A stretch of DNA of 64,000 nucleotides from Protaetiibacter intestinalis (GTDB taxonomy: Bacteria; Actinomycetota; Actinomycetes; Actinomycetales; Microbacteriaceae): positions 1,488,001-1,552,000 of the forward strand of contig NZ_CP032630.1 of the NCBI RefSeq assembly GCF_003627075.1, in the 5' to 3' direction. A program made the position numbers and the translations under genes. Within the stretch, counting starts at the first letter, position 1. Each line of letters starts with the position of its first letter. Shown here piece by piece: positions 1-8,981 of this stretch. Under the pieces are notes generated by a model. The model made no database searches. It worked only from the letters and a program-made list of their open reading frames with translations, and was not told the DNA's origin.

Positions 1-236
1 TCGAACATGGCGAAGCCGATCGCGAGCGTCCTGCCCATCCGCTGCACGGGGGTGCCGGGCACGTGCAGACCCCACAGCACCTCGGACGCGGATGCGGCAT
101 CCGCCTCCGCGGGGCCCTGCGGCGCGCGCCGCATCCGGCGCACCACGAGCCCCGCCGCGACGATCACGCCGACGAGCTCGACCACCACGACGAGCGCCAC
201 GGGGAACCCGGGCGCGGTGTCGGCGACGAACGGCAT
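1..236 (-). CDS. Small membrane-anchored protein, 3' part missing at window edge
   Basis: This is the first part of a minus-strand gene that runs off the left edge; 78 residues are visible. After a short extracellular-looking start (MPFVADTAPG) there is one strongly hydrophobic segment at about residues 11-32, followed by a basic stop-transfer (RRMRR) and an Ala-rich linker, then VLWGLHVPGTP. This suggests a protein with a single N-terminal membrane anchor and a cytoplasmic region. I do not recognise the family. The ATG at 236 has no obvious ribosome-binding site, so the true start could lie slightly upstream. Confidence 0.45.
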   Translation of the reverse strand, partial: MPFVADTAPGFPVALVVVVELVGVIVAAGLVVRRMRRAPQGPAEADAASASEVLWGLHVPGTPVQRMGRTLAIGFAMF

Positions 237-323
237 GTCGCGAGCGTAGGCGATCCGCCCGCGGGCGCGTGACGGAGGCCGGCCGCCGCGCGGGCGACCG
301 GCCTCCGGTTCTCGGGCGGTGGC

Positions 324-2498
324 TCAGGCCCCCGTCAGGTTCCAGAGGTGATCGGCCGTGCCGGTGTCACCCCACTGGAGCACCTGGGCGCCCGAGCTCG
401 TGCTCATGTTGGTCACCCCGAGCACGAGACCGCTGTTGGCGTTGCGGATCTTGTAGTGCCCCGCCCCGTCCGACACGAACGTCCAGAAGTGGTCGGCGGT
501 GCCCGTGTTGTTCCACACGAGCGCCGACGCCCCCTGACTCGTCGAGGCGTTCTGGATGCCGAGCACGAGACCGCTCGCCTTGTTCACGATCCGGAACTGG
601 CCGTTGCCCGCATCCTGCAGCGTCCACACCTGCGTGGTCGAGGTGCTCGCGGTCGACTGCACGGCGAGGGTGCCGGCGGTCGTGCCCGCGTTCTGGGTGG
701 CGAGCCGCAGGCCGCTGTTCTGGTTCGTGATGCGGTAGTCGCCGGCGAGCGACGCTGTCGCGGAACCGAGCGTCCACAGGTGATCCTCGGTGCCGTTGTC
801 GGGCCACTGGAGCACCTGGGCGCCCGAGCTCGTGCTCATGTTGGTCACCCCGAGCACGAGACCGCTGTTGGCGTTGCGGATCTTGTAGTGCCCCGCCCCG
901 TCCGACACGAACGTCCACAGGTGGTCGGTCGTGCCGTTGTCGCCCCAGATGAGCGCGGACGCCCCCTGGCTCGTCGAGGCGTTCTGGATGCCGAGCACCA
1001 GGCCGCTCTTCGAGTTGACGATCTTGTACTGGCCGTTCCCCGCATCCGTCACGTTCCACACCTGCGAGGTGCTGGAGCCGTTCGCGGTCGCCTGCTGCAC
1101 GAGCGTGCCGGCCGAGGTGCCCGACCCCGCGGTGTCGAGCGGCAGGCCGCTGTGCACGTTGGTGATGCGGTAGGTGCCGGCGACGCCCGTCGACCCGCCG
1201 CCGGATCCCGGGGTCACGGTGACGCGGTAGGCGTCGTTCGTGGTCGCGGTGATCGGCACCGTGATGCTGCCGTTGACGGGCGTGTAGGTGGCGGTCGAGA
1301 GGGTCGTGGCGCCTGACGACGCCACGGTGCGGCCGAGCGACTGGGTGCGCTCCACCTTGACGGTCACCGTGCTGCCGAGGCTCAGCGAGCCGAGCCCGTT
1401 GATCTGCACGGCCGTGTCGCCCGAGCCGCCGCCGACGATGACACTCACCGTCTTCTTGTCGGCGCTCACGGATGCCGCCCCGTCGATGCCCGTCGACGCG
1501 TTCGGCGGCGTCGTGACGACCATGTTGCCGCTCATCTGGGCGTACCAGGTGTACAGCCAGTAGGCCGCGTTGGGGCTGCCGCCGCGGCTCGTGAGCAGGT
1601 CGCCGAGGGTGCCCGACTGGTTCCAGAACGCGAGCTCGGCGCGCGTGATGCCGTAGCGCTCGAACTTCGCGATGTAGCCGACGAGCGGCCCCGGCAGCCC
1701 GACCTCGGCCGGTGCCGCGTACTCCTCGATGTCGATCGGGCGCTGGCTGATGCCGAGGTCCGAGAGGATGCCGTTCACGGTCTGCAGGTCGGTGATGAGC
1801 TTGCCCGAGCGGATGAGCTCGTGCCACGCCAGGATGTCGGGCAGGGTGCCCGTGTTCTTGGCGTTCTGCAGGAAGGTGCGCATCGTCGAGATGTTGTCCG
1901 AGAAGCTCGGACCCTGGATGGGCTTGGTCGCGTCGATCTTCTTGATCTCCTGCACGGTGCGCGTCCAGAAGTCCTCGAAGGTGCCGTTGGAGGCCAGCCA
2001 CGTGTTGTCCGACTCGTTCCACGGCGCGTAGGCGACGACCGAGGAGTAGTACGGCGAGTTCTTGATCTGCGTGACCATGTCGCGCACGGTCGCGAGCCAG
2101 GTGTCCCACGAGAACTGGTACGGCCAGCCGGCGTAGTAGTCCGACATCCGCAGCACGAGCTTGGCGCCCGCCCGCTGGGCCTTCGAGGCGACCACGAGGA
2201 TGTCGCCCGTGCCCTGCTGGTGACCGCCGGGCGGCATCTGCACGAAGGTGTTCGGCTTGATCGCCTGCACGAGCGCGTCGGACGGGGTGTTCGCGTCGGC
2301 CAGACCGTAGAGGCTTCCGGTGGCCACGTAGCTCACCGGCCTCAGCGTCTGGTCGGCGCTGACGACGAGTGTCGTCGTCGCGGCGGCGGCGGGGGATGCG
2401 GTCAGACCGACCCCCGTCACCGCGAGGAGCGTGCCGAGCAGCAGTGCTGCCGCCCGGCGCCGGGACGTCGGCGCGTCCGCGGTGGTGGTGCTTCGCAT
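324..2498 (-). CDS. Secreted clan GH-A glycoside hydrolase with two ricin-type lectin domains
   Basis: A 724-residue exported enzyme. Residues 1-40 form a signal peptide (Arg-rich start, hydrophobic core, ASPAAAA cleavage region). The catalytic barrel (about 45-330) has the clan GH-A pattern: Asn161-Glu162 in APWNESDNTW as acid/base and Glu258 or Glu259 in DIEEYAAP as nucleophile. A small beta-sandwich follows (about 335-430), then a GSGGGSTG linker and two RICIN carbohydrate-binding domains (about 439-582 and 583-724) with repeated GLVLGIQNAS and GLVLGVTN motifs and QVW/DHLW ends. The ATG is preceded by AAAGGAG. It lies downstream of a GH127 gene, so the substrate may be an L-arabinose-containing plant glycan; that is inference. 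The exact GH family is uncertain (GH39/GH30-like). Confidence 0.8.
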   Translation of the reverse strand: MRSTTTADAPTSRRRAAALLLGTLLAVTGVGLTASPAAAATTTLVVSADQTLRPVSYVATGSLYGLADANTPSDALVQAIKPNTFVQMPPGGHQQGTGDILVVASKAQRAGAKLVLRMSDYYAGWPYQFSWDTWLATVRDMVTQIKNSPYYSSVVAYAPWNESDNTWLASNGTFEDFWTRTVQEIKKIDATKPIQGPSFSDNISTMRTFLQNAKNTGTLPDILAWHELIRSGKLITDLQTVNGILSDLGISQRPIDIEEYAAPAEVGLPGPLVGYIAKFERYGITRAELAFWNQSGTLGDLLTSRGGSPNAAYWLYTWYAQMSGNMVVTTPPNASTGIDGAASVSADKKTVSVIVGGGSGDTAVQINGLGSLSLGSTVTVKVERTQSLGRTVASSGATTLSTATYTPVNGSITVPITATTNDAYRVTVTPGSGGGSTGVAGTYRITNVHSGLPLDTAGSGTSAGTLVQQATANGSSTSQVWNVTDAGNGQYKIVNSKSGLVLGIQNASTSQGASALIWGDNGTTDHLWTFVSDGAGHYKIRNANSGLVLGVTNMSTSSGAQVLQWPDNGTEDHLWTLGSATASLAGDYRITNQNSGLRLATQNAGTTAGTLAVQSTASTSTTQVWTLQDAGNGQFRIVNKASGLVLGIQNASTSQGASALVWNNTGTADHFWTFVSDGAGHYKIRNANSGLVLGVTNMSTSSGAQVLQWGDTGTADHLWNLTGA
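372..917. repeat. Intragenic 114-bp perfect direct repeat encoding lectin units
   Basis: Positions 372-485 and 804-917 are identical over 114 bp, 432 bp (144 codons) apart, inside the two RICIN domains of the secreted hydrolase. Similarity with mismatches continues on both sides. The spacing equals one lectin domain, so this looks like a recent domain duplication or gene conversion between the two domains. Confidence 0.9.
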
Positions 2499-2569
2499 GA
2501 AAGCTCCTTTGCTTCCGATGTGGTGCGCGACGGATGCCGCGCAGTCCCGGCGGGGGCCGGGACGTCTGG

Positions 2570-4456
2570 TCAGCGCACGGTCGGGATCCAGACGCGCATC
2601 GTCGAGGGGCCGCGGTTGGCCCAGTCCTTGTAGGGGCGCAGCCGAGCGCGGATGCCGTCCGCCGGCGCGAGCGGCAGGTCGGCGTCGGTGCGCACGCGCA
2701 GCGCGACCTCGGCGCCGTCGGCCGTCGCGATGACGGGCGCGGCCTCGTCGAGCTCGACGTGTTCGACGTCGACGCCGTCCGGCAGGTCGACGTCTTCGAG
2801 GGCGAGCACGAGCGGGCCGCGCTCCACCGCGAGCTGGCCGCGCACGGCGTCGACGCGGGGGTCGGGCGCGGTGAGGCGCGGCTCGAGCGGCAGCACGAGC
2901 TCGAGCTGCTCGCCCGGTGCGAAGACCCGGCGGGCGGTCGCGTAGCCGGGGGAGGCGGGTGCGGTCGCACCGGCCGCCGTGAACGTCGCGCCGTCGGCCC
3001 AGCCGGGCACCCGCAGCGCGATGCCGACCTCGGCATCCGGGGCCTCGAGCACCGTCACACGCACCCGGCCGTCGTGCGGGTAGGCCGTCTCGACGCGCAC
3101 CGCGAGCGCCCCCGCGTCGAGCTGCACGCGCACCTCGCCCGTCACGAACTGATGCAGCTGCAGCGCCGCACCGTCGGTGGTCGCCACGTAGCCGGCGAGC
3201 GAGGCGAGGGTGCGCGCCACGTTGGTGGGGCAGCACGACACCTCGAACCAGGGCGCGCGCATGCTCGCCTCGGCGCGCTCGCTGAGCTCGTCGTCGGCGT
3301 TCGGATGCGTGCGCACCCGCTGGTGCAGGGTGTTGGCGTAGTAGAACGCGCGACCGTCGTGCCGCGGCGACACGAGCACGGCGTTGAGGAGGGTGCGCTC
3401 GAGCTGGTCGGCGTAACCGGCGTCGCCGGTTCGCAGCAGCAGCCGCCAGGCCACCATGACGGAGCCGATCGCGGCGCAGGTCTCGGCGTAGGCGCGGTCG
3501 GCGGGCAGCTCGTAGTCTTCGCCGAACTCCTCGTTCTGGTGGTGCGATCCGACGCCGCCGGTGAGGTAGCTGCGGCGCTCGATGGAGCGTCGGTACTGCG
3601 CCTCGACGGCGGACGCGAGCTCGTCGTCGCCCGTCTCGTCGGCCACGTCGAGTGCGCCGGCCGAGAGGTAGAGGGCGCGCACCGCGTGGCCGCGCAGCAC
3701 CTCGGCGTCGCGCACCGGCACGTCGTCCTGGAAGTAGTCGCTGCCCTGGAAGAGCGTGGTCGCGAGGGTGCGGTGCCCGCGGCGCTCGACGAACAGACGG
3801 GCGAGTTCGAGGTGGCGGGGCTCGCCCGTGGCCCGGGAGAACTCGGCGAGCGCCACCTCGATCTCGGCGTGGCCGCAGATCGCGTCGCGGCCGTCCGGGC
3901 CGAACGCCTCCCAGAGGTGGTCGGCCACCCGGCGGGCGATCGCGGGCAGCTCGTCGTCGTGGCCCGTGCGCAGCCGGGCGACCGCCGCCTGCAGCAGGTG
4001 CCCCGCGCAGTACAGCTCGTGCCCCCACTCGAGGTCGGAGTAGCGGGCACGCTGACCGGGATGCCCGAAGCTCGTGTTGATGTAGCCGTCGGCATCCTGG
4101 GCAGCGGCGACCCGCGCGACGAGCGCGTCGTAGCGTTCCGCGAGCGCGGGGTCGTCGCGGCGGCCGAGCTCCCAGGCCATCGCCTCGAGCAGCTTGTAGA
4201 CCTCCGAGTCGACGAACTCGATGCCCGCGTGCTCGCCGTCGGCGGTGCCCGCGATCCGGTCGAAGTTCGCGATCCAGCCGATCCGCTCCATCCAGCCGAG
4301 GCAGTGGTCGATGATGGCGCGCGCGTTGAGCTCCTGCAGCCCGCCCCACAGCCCTCCCGTGATGCGCACCTCGGCGAGGCCGAGCGGGCGCAGCGCCCCG
4401 TGGCGCGGGGAGACCGGCCCGCTCGGGGCGGGCGGGGCGGATGCGGTGATGCTCAC
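2570..4456 (-). CDS. GH127 beta-L-arabinofuranosidase (DUF1680 family)
   Basis: A 628-residue enzyme without a signal peptide, so probably cytoplasmic, that would release beta-L-arabinofuranose from imported oligosaccharides. The GH127 zinc-thiolate site is visible: Glu325 and Cys327 in YAETCAAIG, and the Cys408-Cys409 pair in VSCCPTNVARTLASL. These correspond in order and spacing to Glu338, Cys340, Cys417 and Cys418 of the Bifidobacterium enzyme HypBA1. The GG(V/I)GS motif (about 300-304) and the acidic NEEFGEDYELP stretch are also family hallmarks. It starts with GTG. It lies just upstream of the lectin-bearing hydrolase (71-bp gap) and is divergent from the LacI regulator, with operators between, so co-regulation is likely. 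Confidence 0.9.
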   Translation of the reverse strand: MSITASAPPAPSGPVSPRHGALRPLGLAEVRITGGLWGGLQELNARAIIDHCLGWMERIGWIANFDRIAGTADGEHAGIEFVDSEVYKLLEAMAWELGRRDDPALAERYDALVARVAAAQDADGYINTSFGHPGQRARYSDLEWGHELYCAGHLLQAAVARLRTGHDDELPAIARRVADHLWEAFGPDGRDAICGHAEIEVALAEFSRATGEPRHLELARLFVERRGHRTLATTLFQGSDYFQDDVPVRDAEVLRGHAVRALYLSAGALDVADETGDDELASAVEAQYRRSIERRSYLTGGVGSHHQNEEFGEDYELPADRAYAETCAAIGSVMVAWRLLLRTGDAGYADQLERTLLNAVLVSPRHDGRAFYYANTLHQRVRTHPNADDELSERAEASMRAPWFEVSCCPTNVARTLASLAGYVATTDGAALQLHQFVTGEVRVQLDAGALAVRVETAYPHDGRVRVTVLEAPDAEVGIALRVPGWADGATFTAAGATAPASPGYATARRVFAPGEQLELVLPLEPRLTAPDPRVDAVRGQLAVERGPLVLALEDVDLPDGVDVEHVELDEAAPVIATADGAEVALRVRTDADLPLAPADGIRARLRPYKDWANRGPSTMRVWIPTVR

Positions 4457-4514
4457 GTGGGTCCTGTCGTCGAACGCGGAGGAGGATCCCGGTTCGATTT
4501 TGCCGCTTGCATCG

Positions 4515-4528
4515 TCGAACCGGTTCGA
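4515..4528. promoter_or_regulatory. LacI-family operator, copy 1
   Basis: TCGAACCGGTTCGA is a perfect 14-bp palindrome in the divergent region between the GH127 gene and the LacI gene. It sits near the likely promoter of the minus-strand hydrolase genes. A half site (CGGTTCGA, 4490-4497) lies closer to the GH127 start. The central CG and symmetrical arms are typical of LacI-family sites. Confidence 0.8.
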
Positions 4529-4643
4529 TTACCGTAGCCCCCACATCGACCGGATTCAAGCCCGGTTTTCGTCGGATTCGACGCGGCTCTCGCGTTCGAC
4601 CACGAAATCCGGCAGAATCTGGACTCGAATGGCCCCAGATTGA

Positions 4644-4657
4644 TCGAATCGGTTCGA
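4644..4657. promoter_or_regulatory. LacI-family operator, copy 2
   Basis: TCGAATCGGTTCGA differs from copy 1 at a single base. It ends 13 bp before the GTG start of the LacI gene and overlaps its ribosome-binding site (AAGGAG, 4657-4662), suggesting autorepression. Confidence 0.75.
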
Positions 4658-4670
4658 AGGAGAACGGCGC

Positions 4671-5675
4671 GTGGCGACCATCGGCGACGTGGCGAAGGCC
4701 GCGGGAGTGTCCCGCAGCACCGTCTCGTACGCGCTGTCGGGCAAGCGCGCGATCTCCGGCGAGACCCGTGAGCGCATCGAGGAGGCGATCCGCGAGCTCG
4801 GGTTCACCCCGAACGCCGGAGCCCGCGCGCTCGCCACGAGCCAGACCAAGGTCATCGGCCTGCTCGTCCAGTTCTTCCGGGACGAGTTCTCGCCCGCCAT
4901 GCTGCAGTACGTCCTGCCGATCTCGGACGCCGCCCGCGAGGCCGGCTACGACATCCTCATGGTCACCGAGGACGACGGGCCGCGCGCGCTCAAGCGCATC
5001 ACCGACTCCGACATGGTCGACGGCGTCGTGCTGCTCAACGTCGCCGAGCACGACGCGCGCGTGCCGCTGCTGCGCGGCGCACGGCAGCCCGGCGCCCTCG
5101 TCGGCATGCCGCACGACACCGAGGGCCTCGACGTCTTCGACCTCGACTTCGGCGAGGCCGCCCGCATGCTCGTCGACCACCTGCACGAGCTCGGGCACCG
5201 CGAGATCGTGCTGATCTCGCCCAACGAGCACGTCATCACCCGCGGCGGCGCCTACGTGTGGCGCTTCCGCAACGCGGCGCTCGAGCGGGGCGCGCGCTAC
5301 GGACTGCGGATGCACTCCTACTACGGCGAGTCGCAGCAGCCCGCGATCACCGAGGCGTGGAACCGCATCCTCGACGAACGCCCCACCGCCACCGCGGTCA
5401 TCGTGCACAACGACGCGATGATCGCCGCGCTGCCGCCCGTGCTCAACGCGCGCGGCGTCGAGGTGCCGCGCGACCTCTCGGTCGTCGGCATCTTCTCCGA
5501 AGACTTCGGTCGACTGTTCTCGCTGCCCTACACGGCCATCGAGACGTCGCCGGACAAGCTGGGCCGCGCTGCGGTTCAGGCGCTCGTGCAGCGGATGCGG
5601 GACGGCGAGGGCGCTGCAGCCCCCGTCGTCCGGTTCATTGCACCTGAACTGACGGATCGAGGCAGCACCCGCTGA
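4671..5675 (+). CDS. LacI-family transcriptional repressor of the glycan locus
   Basis: A 334-residue regulator. The N-terminal LacI helix-turn-helix is complete (TIGDVAKAAGVSRSTVSYAL, residues 3-22) followed by the hinge helix region GARALATSQT. The rest is a periplasmic-binding-protein-like sensor fold with the usual ending (LGRAAVQALVQ). The GTG start is chosen because AAGGAG precedes it by 8 bp and the helix-turn-helix begins immediately. It lies between the divergent hydrolase genes and the ABC importer genes, and three near-identical palindromes lie before the three transcription units. The inducer is probably an arabinose-containing sugar; this is inferred from context. Confidence 0.92.
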   Translation: MATIGDVAKAAGVSRSTVSYALSGKRAISGETRERIEEAIRELGFTPNAGARALATSQTKVIGLLVQFFRDEFSPAMLQYVLPISDAAREAGYDILMVTEDDGPRALKRITDSDMVDGVVLLNVAEHDARVPLLRGARQPGALVGMPHDTEGLDVFDLDFGEAARMLVDHLHELGHREIVLISPNEHVITRGGAYVWRFRNAALERGARYGLRMHSYYGESQQPAITEAWNRILDERPTATAVIVHNDAMIAALPPVLNARGVEVPRDLSVVGIFSEDFGRLFSLPYTAIETSPDKLGRAAVQALVQRMRDGEGAAAPVVRFIAPELTDRGSTR

Positions 5676-5714
5676 CCCGCGCTGGCGCGGGCGGCATTTT
5701 CCGTCGGCACAGCG

Positions 5715-5728
5715 TCGAACCGGTTCGA
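5715..5728. promoter_or_regulatory. LacI-family operator, copy 3
   Basis: TCGAACCGGTTCGA, identical to copy 1, lies 55 bp before the start of the solute-binding protein gene. It places the importer in the same regulon. Confidence 0.8.
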
Positions 5729-5783
5729 CAGGAATCACCCAACAGAACACATCCCGAACCCGCACCATTCAGAGAGGAATACC

Positions 5784-7019
5784 GTGGACAAGAATCGGAA
5801 GGCCCGCCTCGTCGGCGCCACCGTGCTGAGCGGCGTCTTCGTCGCCGCCGCACTCACCGGATGCTCCACCCCGTCCGGCGACGACACGTCGTCCGGCTCG
5901 ACCGAGTACACCCTGTGGGATCCGTACCCCGACCGCGACGCCAGCTCGGACTGGGCGAAGGCGATCGACGCCTGCGCCGCCGACATCGGCATCACGATCA
6001 AGCGCAACGCCGGCAACACGGGCGACACGGTCAAGGACCTCACGACCGCAGCCGCCGGCAAGCTGCCCGACATCGCGATGGTCGACAACCCCAAGGTGTC
6101 GACGCTCGCCGACGCGGGGCTGCTCACCACGACCGACGACAACGGCCTCGACGTCTCCGACATCCAGGAGAACATCCTCACCGCCGGTGAGATCGACGGG
6201 AAGACCTACGGCGTGCCCGTCGGCGCCAACACCCTCGGCCTCTACTACAACCCCGACGTGCTCGAGGCGGCGGGCGTCGACATCGCCTCCGTCGTCGACG
6301 GCGCCTCGCTCACCGCGGCGCTCGAGAAGGTCGTGGCATCCGGCCACAAGGGCATCACCTTCTCGGCCGTCGGCACCGAGGAGGGCACCTTCCAGTTCCT
6401 CCCGTGGTTCTGGGGTGCCGGCGCCGACCTCACGGCGCTCGACTCCTCCGAAGCGGAGTCGGCCCTGTCGCTGTGGACCGGATGGGTCAGCGACGGCCTC
6501 GCGCCGCAGTCGGTGCTGCAGAACACGCAGGGCACCAGCTGGGACGAGTTCAAGACGGGCGAGTTCGGCTTCGCCGAGAACGGCTCGTGGTTCAAGTCGC
6601 AGGCGGACGAGGCCGGCTACGGCGTCATCCAGATCCCCGGCGAGGACGGCAAGGCCGCCCCGGCACCGACCGGCGGCGAGTTCATCACCATCCCGATCCA
6701 GAAGGACACCTCGCGGTACGCGACCTCCGTCAAGATCGTGAAGTGCCTGACCGAGGGGAACAACGGTGCCGACTCCCTCGGCTACATCGCGCCGACCGCC
6801 GCGGGGCAGCAGGCGCAGCTCGCCGCCGACCCGAGCCTGCAGTTCTGGGTGACGGCCGTCGGCGACGCCAAGCCGCGCACCGCCGACAACCTCGGCGTCT
6901 CGTACGGCATCATCTCGGAGCAGGTCTACACCGCCATCCAGAACGCGCTCTCGGGAGGCTCGAGCCCGGCCGACGCCCTCGCCGCCGCGCAGAAGGCCGC
7001 CGCGGCGAAGCTCGGCTGA
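5784..7019 (+). CDS. ABC transporter sugar-binding lipoprotein
   Basis: A 411-residue extracellular solute-binding protein (family 1, MalE-like). The N-terminus has two Lys/Arg clusters, a hydrophobic stretch and a lipobox (ALTGC, Cys at about residue 27), so it should be anchored to the membrane as a lipoprotein. Typical features are the YTLWDPYPDR start of the mature domain, the LPDIAMVDNPKV segment and the YGVPVGANTLGLYYNPD strand. AGAGAGGA precedes the GTG start. It is the first gene of an operon with two permeases and lies behind a LacI operator. Substrate unknown; arabino-oligosaccharides are suggested by the neighbouring hydrolases. Confidence 0.92.
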   Translation: MDKNRKARLVGATVLSGVFVAAALTGCSTPSGDDTSSGSTEYTLWDPYPDRDASSDWAKAIDACAADIGITIKRNAGNTGDTVKDLTTAAAGKLPDIAMVDNPKVSTLADAGLLTTTDDNGLDVSDIQENILTAGEIDGKTYGVPVGANTLGLYYNPDVLEAAGVDIASVVDGASLTAALEKVVASGHKGITFSAVGTEEGTFQFLPWFWGAGADLTALDSSEAESALSLWTGWVSDGLAPQSVLQNTQGTSWDEFKTGEFGFAENGSWFKSQADEAGYGVIQIPGEDGKAAPAPTGGEFITIPIQKDTSRYATSVKIVKCLTEGNNGADSLGYIAPTAAGQQAQLAADPSLQFWVTAVGDAKPRTADNLGVSYGIISEQVYTAIQNALSGGSSPADALAAAQKAAAAKLG

Positions 7020-7062
7020 GCACCGCACCACCCCGCCCGCACCAGATCACCGGAGACACCTG

Positions 7063-8082
7063 ATGACCACGATGCACACCGCACCACGCACCGGTGCGGG
7101 CGGGGAGCTGTGCCACGACGGGAGGGCGGCGGGGGAGACCCGCGCCGCCCTCCCGCGCCGGGCGCCCGACGAGCGCAGCGCCCGGCAGCGGCGGCAGCGG
7201 CTGCGCGAGCAGCTCGTCGCGTGGGCGTTCATCGCCCCCGTCGCGATCTACATGGTCGTCTTCTACGCCTACCCGCTGCTGCGCAACCTCGACCTGAGCT
7301 TCCGCGACTACACGCTCGCCTCGTTCATCACGGGCGAGGCGCCGTGGGTCGGCATCGCCAACTACATCGAGATCCTCGGCAGCCCCACCTTCGGCCCGGC
7401 GCTGTGGAACACCGTCGTGTTCACCTTCGGCTCGATCATCGTGCAGTTCGCGATCGGCCTCGCGCTCGCGGTGTTCTTCTACCGGCGGTTCCCGCTCGCC
7501 ACCACCCTGCGCGCGCTGTTCCTCGTGCCGTGGCTGCTGCCGCTGCTCGTCTCGGCCTCGGTGTGGGCGTGGATGCTCAACTCCGACTCGGGGATCGTCA
7601 ACTCCGCGCTCGCCGTGCTCGGCATCCCGCAGGTGAACTGGCTCACCTCGCCGCAGTGGTCCATGACGGGCGTGCTGCTCGCCAACATCTGGATCGGCAT
7701 CCCGTTCAACCTCGTCATCATGTACTCGGGGCTGCAGAACATCCCCTCCGAGATCTACGAGGCCTCCTCGCTCGACGGCGCCAACGGCTGGCAGACCTTC
7801 TGGCGCATCACCTTCCCGATGCTGCGGCCCGTCTCGGCCATCACCCTGCTGCTCGGCCTCGTCTACACGCTCAAGGTCTTCGACATCATCTGGATCATGA
7901 CCCGGGGCGGCCCCGGCGACTCGTCGACCACCTTCGCGATCTGGTCGTACCGGCTCGGCTTCGGCGGCGGATCCCCGGACCTCAGCCCGGCCGCCGCGGT
8001 CGGCAACCTGCTGATCCTCATCGCCTTCGTCTTCGGCATCATCTACATCCGCACCCAGCGCAGCACGGAGGACGCGTCGTGA
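7063..8082 (+). CDS. ABC sugar permease, MalF type
   Basis: A 339-residue inner-membrane permease with about six membrane helices. The cytoplasmic EAA loop is present (EASSLDGANGWQTFWRITFPM, about residues 235-255), the contact site for the ATPase. The N-terminal tail before the first helix is long (about 55 residues) and Arg/Gly-rich, as is common in actinobacterial MalF-like proteins. It follows the binding-protein gene by 43 bp and overlaps the next permease (GTGA). Confidence 0.92.
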   Translation: MTTMHTAPRTGAGGELCHDGRAAGETRAALPRRAPDERSARQRRQRLREQLVAWAFIAPVAIYMVVFYAYPLLRNLDLSFRDYTLASFITGEAPWVGIANYIEILGSPTFGPALWNTVVFTFGSIIVQFAIGLALAVFFYRRFPLATTLRALFLVPWLLPLLVSASVWAWMLNSDSGIVNSALAVLGIPQVNWLTSPQWSMTGVLLANIWIGIPFNLVIMYSGLQNIPSEIYEASSLDGANGWQTFWRITFPMLRPVSAITLLLGLVYTLKVFDIIWIMTRGGPGDSSTTFAIWSYRLGFGGGSPDLSPAAAVGNLLILIAFVFGIIYIRTQRSTEDAS

Positions 8083-8897
8083 ACGCCCGCACCACGCGCA
8101 TCCTGACGAGCGCCATCGGGGTCGTGCTGACCGCGATCATGCTGTTCCCGCTGTACTGGATGGTGAACGTCTCGCTGACCCAGCCCGAGCGGCTGCGCAA
8201 GGACCCGCCCGACATCATCCCGATCACCCCGACCTTCGACGGCTACGCGAAGGTGCTCCAGGACCAGCTGCCGTACCTGTTCTCGAGCCTCGTGGTGGGG
8301 CTCGGCACCGTCGTGCTGACCCTCGCGCTCTCGGCACCCGCCGCCTACGCGCTCGCGAAGCTGCGGCCACGCGGCGGCCGGGCGATCGACTTCGTGATGC
8401 TCATCGCGCAGATGATCCCCGGCATCATCATGGCGATGGGGTTCTACCTCATCTTCTTCAACTGGGGGCTGCTCGACTCGATCCCCGGCCTCATCCTCGC
8501 CGACTCGACGCTCGCGGTGCCGTTCGGCGTGCTCATCTTCACCGCGTTCATGTCCGGCATCCCGGACGAGCTCATCTCGGCGGCGAAGATCGACGGGGCG
8601 GGCGCCTGGCGCACCTTCCGCTCGGTCGTGCTGCCGATCAGCCGCAACTCGGTCGTCACGGTCTCGCTCTTCACCTTCCTGTGGGCGTGGTCCGACTTCC
8701 TCTTCGCCTCGACGGTCAACCGCGGCGGCGAGCTGCAGCCCATCACGATCGGCATCTACCGCTACATCGGCAACAACACCCAGGACTGGAATGCCATCAT
8801 GGCCACCGCCGTCGTCGCCTCGATCCCCGCGGCGGTGCTGCTCGTGGTCGCCCAGCGCTACGTCGCGGCCGGCGTGACGGCGGGCGCCGTCAAGTGA
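8079..8897 (+). CDS. ABC sugar permease, MalG type
   Basis: A 272-residue permease with six predicted membrane helices and the EAA-type loop ELISAAKIDGAGAWRTFRSV. The GTG start overlaps the stop of the previous gene (GTGA), which indicates translational coupling. No ATP-binding subunit follows; the importer must use an ATPase encoded elsewhere, as MsiK does for many actinobacterial sugar importers. Confidence 0.92.
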   Translation: MNARTTRILTSAIGVVLTAIMLFPLYWMVNVSLTQPERLRKDPPDIIPITPTFDGYAKVLQDQLPYLFSSLVVGLGTVVLTLALSAPAAYALAKLRPRGGRAIDFVMLIAQMIPGIIMAMGFYLIFFNWGLLDSIPGLILADSTLAVPFGVLIFTAFMSGIPDELISAAKIDGAGAWRTFRSVVLPISRNSVVTVSLFTFLWAWSDFLFASTVNRGGELQPITIGIYRYIGNNTQDWNAIMATAVVASIPAAVLLVVAQRYVAAGVTAGAVK

Positions 8898-8981
8898 GGT
8901 CGGTTGCCCTCGCGGATAGATCCACGATCTCATCGCGGATGAAACATCGATCTGAAACCAGATAGAAGCTAGACTTCGACG

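Noticed and set aside
324..5768. A 1814-codon minus-strand open frame spanning two hydrolase genes and the LacI gene
   Set aside because: Only its last 724 codons (from the ATG at 2498) form a real protein; the rest is antisense or off-frame to GH127 and LacI and has low-complexity Arg-rich sequence typical of high-GC shadow frames.
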